DNA from: Paraclostridium dentum
GTDB taxonomy: Bacteria > Bacillota > Clostridia > Peptostreptococcales > Peptostreptococcaceae
Direction of reading: 5' to 3'
Length of the DNA: 64,000 bases
Assembly (NCBI RefSeq): GCF_012922555.1
Contig: NZ_WIPK01000001.1
Coordinates: 186,001 to 250,000, forward strand
Positions 61,706 to 64,000 of this stretch are shown in pieces. Numbering within the stretch: position 1 is the stretch's first letter; every line of letters starts with the position of its first letter. Made by a program: the position numbers and the translations under genes. The notes beneath the pieces were generated by a model. That model was not told the DNA's origin. It saw nothing but the letters and a program-made list of their open reading frames with translations, and searched no databases.

Positions 61706-62182
61706 ATGAAATATTATATGAAATCTAAGTTGTTTAAAATTAAAGAAGACTTCTGGATACAAAATGAAGAAAATGAAGAGATATTCTTTGTAGATAATAA
61801 ATTATTTGCAGTAGGGCTTCAATTTGACCTTATTAAAGATGAAAAAACATTATATTCTGTTAAAGAAACTGTAATATCACTGCTAGCTAAATATCAAGTT
61901 AAAGAAGGCAATGAAGTCGTAGCAGAAGTAAATAAAAAACCTTCGTTTATGAGAGATAGTATAAAGATAGAAAGTAAATATGGGGATTTAAATGTAACAG
62001 GGGATATAATTGATCACAATTATGAAATATATAAAAGAAGTGAGCAAATAGCTAGAATTCATAAAGAAGTTTTTACTTTTACAGATAGTTATAATGTAGA
62101 AACTGATTTTGAAGATGAAGCATTTATTTTAACTTTAGCAGTTATAGTTGACGATATAATTGATAAACAAAGAAGTAAATAA
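61706..62182 (+). CDS. LURP-one-related (DUF567/Tubby-like) protein
   Basis: This 158-residue beta-rich protein belongs to the LURP-one-related family. MKYYMKSKLFKIKEDFWIQN, the repeated strand pairs, a central KPSFMRDSIKIESKYGD and VTGDIIDHNYEIYK are typical. These proteins fold like the Tubby C-terminal domain and may bind lipids; their bacterial role is not known. AAAGGGG precedes the ATG. It stands alone between two terminator-like regions. Confidence 0.8.
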   Translation: MKYYMKSKLFKIKEDFWIQNEENEEIFFVDNKLFAVGLQFDLIKDEKTLYSVKETVISLLAKYQVKEGNEVVAEVNKKPSFMRDSIKIESKYGDLNVTGDIIDHNYEIYKRSEQIARIHKEVFTFTDSYNVETDFEDEAFILTLAVIVDDIIDKQRSK

Positions 62183-62262
62183 TAAGCTAATTATTTTTGT
62201 ATCAATGTACACATTTAGGAAACAATAAGTTTGAAACAAAAAAATTATATTAGGTGATATAT

Positions 62263-62976
62263 ATGAAAGAGAAAAAGGAGTTATTGTTAGCAATTTTTAT
62301 ACTTGCAGCATTATTTTGTGCGAAAATATTTGTTGAAGATTTAGAAAAAAAGAGCTTAAGTAATGACACTCAAAATAGTATTCAAACTTATAGTAATACA
62401 GAAACAGATTCCTTAAGTAGATTGAAAAAAGGAAATGAAATATATTTAGATGCTACATACAATAAAAATATAATTGATAAAAATACAAGAAAAAAACTTA
62501 ATGAGGGTAAACAAAAACCATATGCTGTCATTTTAACTTGTTCTGATTCAAGAGTAGTTCCTGAAAATATATTTTACACAGGGTTAGGTGAACTATTTGT
62601 GATTAGAGTTGCTGGAAATGTAGTTGATGACACTGTATTAGGAAGCATTGAATACGCGATAACTAAGTTAGATGTACCTTTGGTTGTAGTTATGGGGCAT
62701 GATGATTGTGGAGTTGTAAAAGGAGCATCTGAAAAAAATATAAATGGAAAACTAGAAACTATAGTTAAGAAAATTAAACCAAGTTATGAAAAAGCAAAGC
62801 TACAAGGTGGTTCACAAGAAGAAATTTATAATAATGCAGTTAAGTTTAATACTGAGAACTCGATTAACCTAATTAAAGAAAATGAAATTATTAAAAAATA
62901 TATTGATGAGAAAAAAGTTAAAGTAACTGGATCTAATTACGATATGGAAACAGGTTTAGTTAAATGGTTGGACTAA
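62263..62976 (+). CDS. exported or membrane-anchored beta-carbonic anhydrase
   Basis: This 237-residue protein has an N-terminal hydrophobic segment (about 6-22) and a polar linker (about 24-55). A beta-class carbonic anhydrase domain follows, with LTCSDSRV (zinc Cys and the Asp-Arg pair, near residue 92) and GHDDCGVV (zinc His and Cys, near residue 147). IRVAGNVVDDTVLGSIEYA is also conserved. Most beta enzymes are cytoplasmic, so the anchor is notable. The ATG at 62263 is chosen over a GTG at 62254. It hydrates CO2 to bicarbonate, likely outside the membrane. Confidence 0.9.
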   Translation: MKEKKELLLAIFILAALFCAKIFVEDLEKKSLSNDTQNSIQTYSNTETDSLSRLKKGNEIYLDATYNKNIIDKNTRKKLNEGKQKPYAVILTCSDSRVVPENIFYTGLGELFVIRVAGNVVDDTVLGSIEYAITKLDVPLVVVMGHDDCGVVKGASEKNINGKLETIVKKIKPSYEKAKLQGGSQEEIYNNAVKFNTENSINLIKENEIIKKYIDEKKVKVTGSNYDMETGLVKWLD

Positions 62977-63003
62977 TTTTATAATTCGAAAAATTTAAAC
63001 TTA

Positions 63004-63036
63004 GAGGGAGTAATACAAAATTACTCCCTTTGTGTT
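63004..63036 (+). terminator. terminator after the carbonic anhydrase
   Basis: AGGGAGTAAT (63005-63014) pairs perfectly with ATTACTCCCT (63020-63029) and is followed by a T-rich end. Confidence 0.85.
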
Positions 63037-63105
63037 TTAAAAGTATATAAGTAGTGGTATATTATTCTATAGAAAATTTAGAGAAACATCAAAGGAGATT
63101 TTATT

Positions 63106-64000
63106 ATGGAGAAGAAAAAAATCTTATCTACTACCATAATGTTTGTAGTTATAGTAGCAGCAATTATAGGTTTTAAAAGTATTTTTGGAGATGAAAATAC
63201 ATTGGTTGGAGTAGCAGGAATTACAGCTGCTTTATCATTACTAGGAACAGATTATACTATAAACCCACTAAGAAACACAGTGTACTTTGTAGGTTTAGAG
63301 GTTGTATTAGGTGTAGGAGCTTTTCTAGCAGCAAATAATTCAATTTTAGCATTAATTATAACTTTTATATTAATATTTACAGTTTTATATAACTTTACAT
63401 ATAATACGAAAAAGCCTACTTATGTAGCATTTACATTAGGGTATTTATTTATGTTATACAGTCCTGTTGACATAAAAGAGTTACCAACTAGAATAGTAGC
63501 TCTTGTATTTTGTGGATTAGCAATAATGGCAATTCAGATGATAGCTAATAAAAATAAGCTTAAAACACAATCTAAAAAAACAATAAAGAGTTCCATAGAG
63601 TACATAAGTGAGGAAATAAACTGCATATTAGAAAATAAAAATTTAGATTCTGTAAATGAGTTAAACAAAAAAACATACATAGGAATAAGAGACTTAGTAT
63701 CTGATATGTACAAAAGAATAGATAAAGATATAAACTTACCTATTGAAATTATGCAAAGTTTATTTATAAGTAGATTTTTAGAAAGTATTAATTTAACAAT
63801 AGGTAAAATTAAGGATGATAGAAATGATAATGAAGGTTATTTTAAAACATTAAATGAAGTAAAGAACTTATTAGTAGAAATTGATAATTTTACAAATGAA
63901 AATTTAAGCATAGACGAATTAATAAATAAACTAAGTGAATATGCTGAAGATACAGATAAAATAGAACTAAATTATTATTTAATATATGAACTTAAAGATG
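63106..64000 (+). CDS. FUSC-type membrane protein, 3' end outside the window
   Basis: The ATG at 63106, nine bases after AAAGGAG, opens a frame with no stop to the window end (298 codons). Six or so hydrophobic segments (about 8-150; GITAALSLLGTDYT, NTVYFVGLEVVLGVGAFLAA) are followed by a long helical cytoplasmic part (KSSIEYISEEINCILENKNL and onward). This matches the N-terminal half of fusaric-acid-resistance/aromatic-acid-exporter-like proteins. The substrate is unknown. Confidence 0.72.
   Translation, partial: MEKKKILSTTIMFVVIVAAIIGFKSIFGDENTLVGVAGITAALSLLGTDYTINPLRNTVYFVGLEVVLGVGAFLAANNSILALIITFILIFTVLYNFTYNTKKPTYVAFTLGYLFMLYSPVDIKELPTRIVALVFCGLAIMAIQMIANKNKLKTQSKKTIKSSIEYISEEINCILENKNLDSVNELNKKTYIGIRDLVSDMYKRIDKDINLPIEIMQSLFISRFLESINLTIGKIKDDRNDNEGYFKTLNEVKNLLVEIDNFTNENLSIDELINKLSEYAEDTDKIELNYYLIYELKD

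Overview
The window is very AT-rich and its gene families, ribosome-binding sites and gene order are those of a Gram-positive anaerobe of the Clostridia. The ethanolamine (eut) cluster has the order and the two-component/ANTAR control known from Clostridioides difficile and relatives, so a Peptostreptococcaceae member (Clostridioides, Paraclostridium or a neighbour) is the best guess. The species is not determined. No tRNA, rRNA, CRISPR array, phage gene or transposase gene was seen.

Layout. 0-7.9 kb: an orphan AgrB-like protease, a Cax-type Ca2+/H+ antiporter followed by a remnant of an EAL domain, a two-component system, a small exported protein, a large SH3b-3D cell-wall protein and a BASS/ACR3-like transporter with a Fur-box-like palindrome. 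8-10.6 kb: a pantothenate operon, panG-panB-panC. 10.7-14.3 kb: a 49-residue acidic peptide, a RodA/FtsW protein and a second two-component system. 14.3-30.0 kb: a complete ethanolamine microcompartment locus, eutG-S-P-V-W-A-B-C-L-(K-like)-E-M-T-D-hyp-N-(pduT-like)-H-Q. EutW senses ethanolamine and EutV binds paired hexaloop hairpins. Three such leaders (before eutG, eutS and eutA) each overlap a terminator. EutH imports ethanolamine, EutBC with EutA and EutT cleave it, EutE, EutD and EutG process acetaldehyde, and EutS/L/M/N/K-like/PduT-like form the shell.

30-44 kb: a SpoIID-like peptidoglycan-binding protein, an orphan sensor kinase, a TetR-MMPL-heptad-repeat export operon, htpG behind a CIRCE operator, two small paralogous membrane proteins and a TPR-GGDEF cyclase. 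44-52 kb: a POT peptide transporter with a cre-like site, a sigma-54 activator next to a 2,3-butanediol dehydrogenase that has a sigma-54 promoter, and an OpuC-type osmoprotectant ABC transporter. 52-56 kb: a MazG-like nucleotide pyrophosphohydrolase divergent from a PLD-helicase-DUF3427 protein and a HIT hydrolase. 56-64 kb: surface proteins, an SLC13/ArsB-type permease, a TauE/SafE transporter with a sigma-54 promoter and upstream repeats, a LURP-one-like protein, an exported beta-carbonic anhydrase and the start of a FUSC-type membrane protein that runs off the end.

The most unusual structure is a family of about twelve repeated hairpins between 30.0 and 59.0 kb. Each has a conserved core (a small hairpin, a 3-nt A bulge and a second stem with compensatory changes) inside a longer outer stem that differs between loci. 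The copies sit at gene ends, mostly acting as terminators, in both orientations and sometimes in tandem. I do not recognise this element from any named family.
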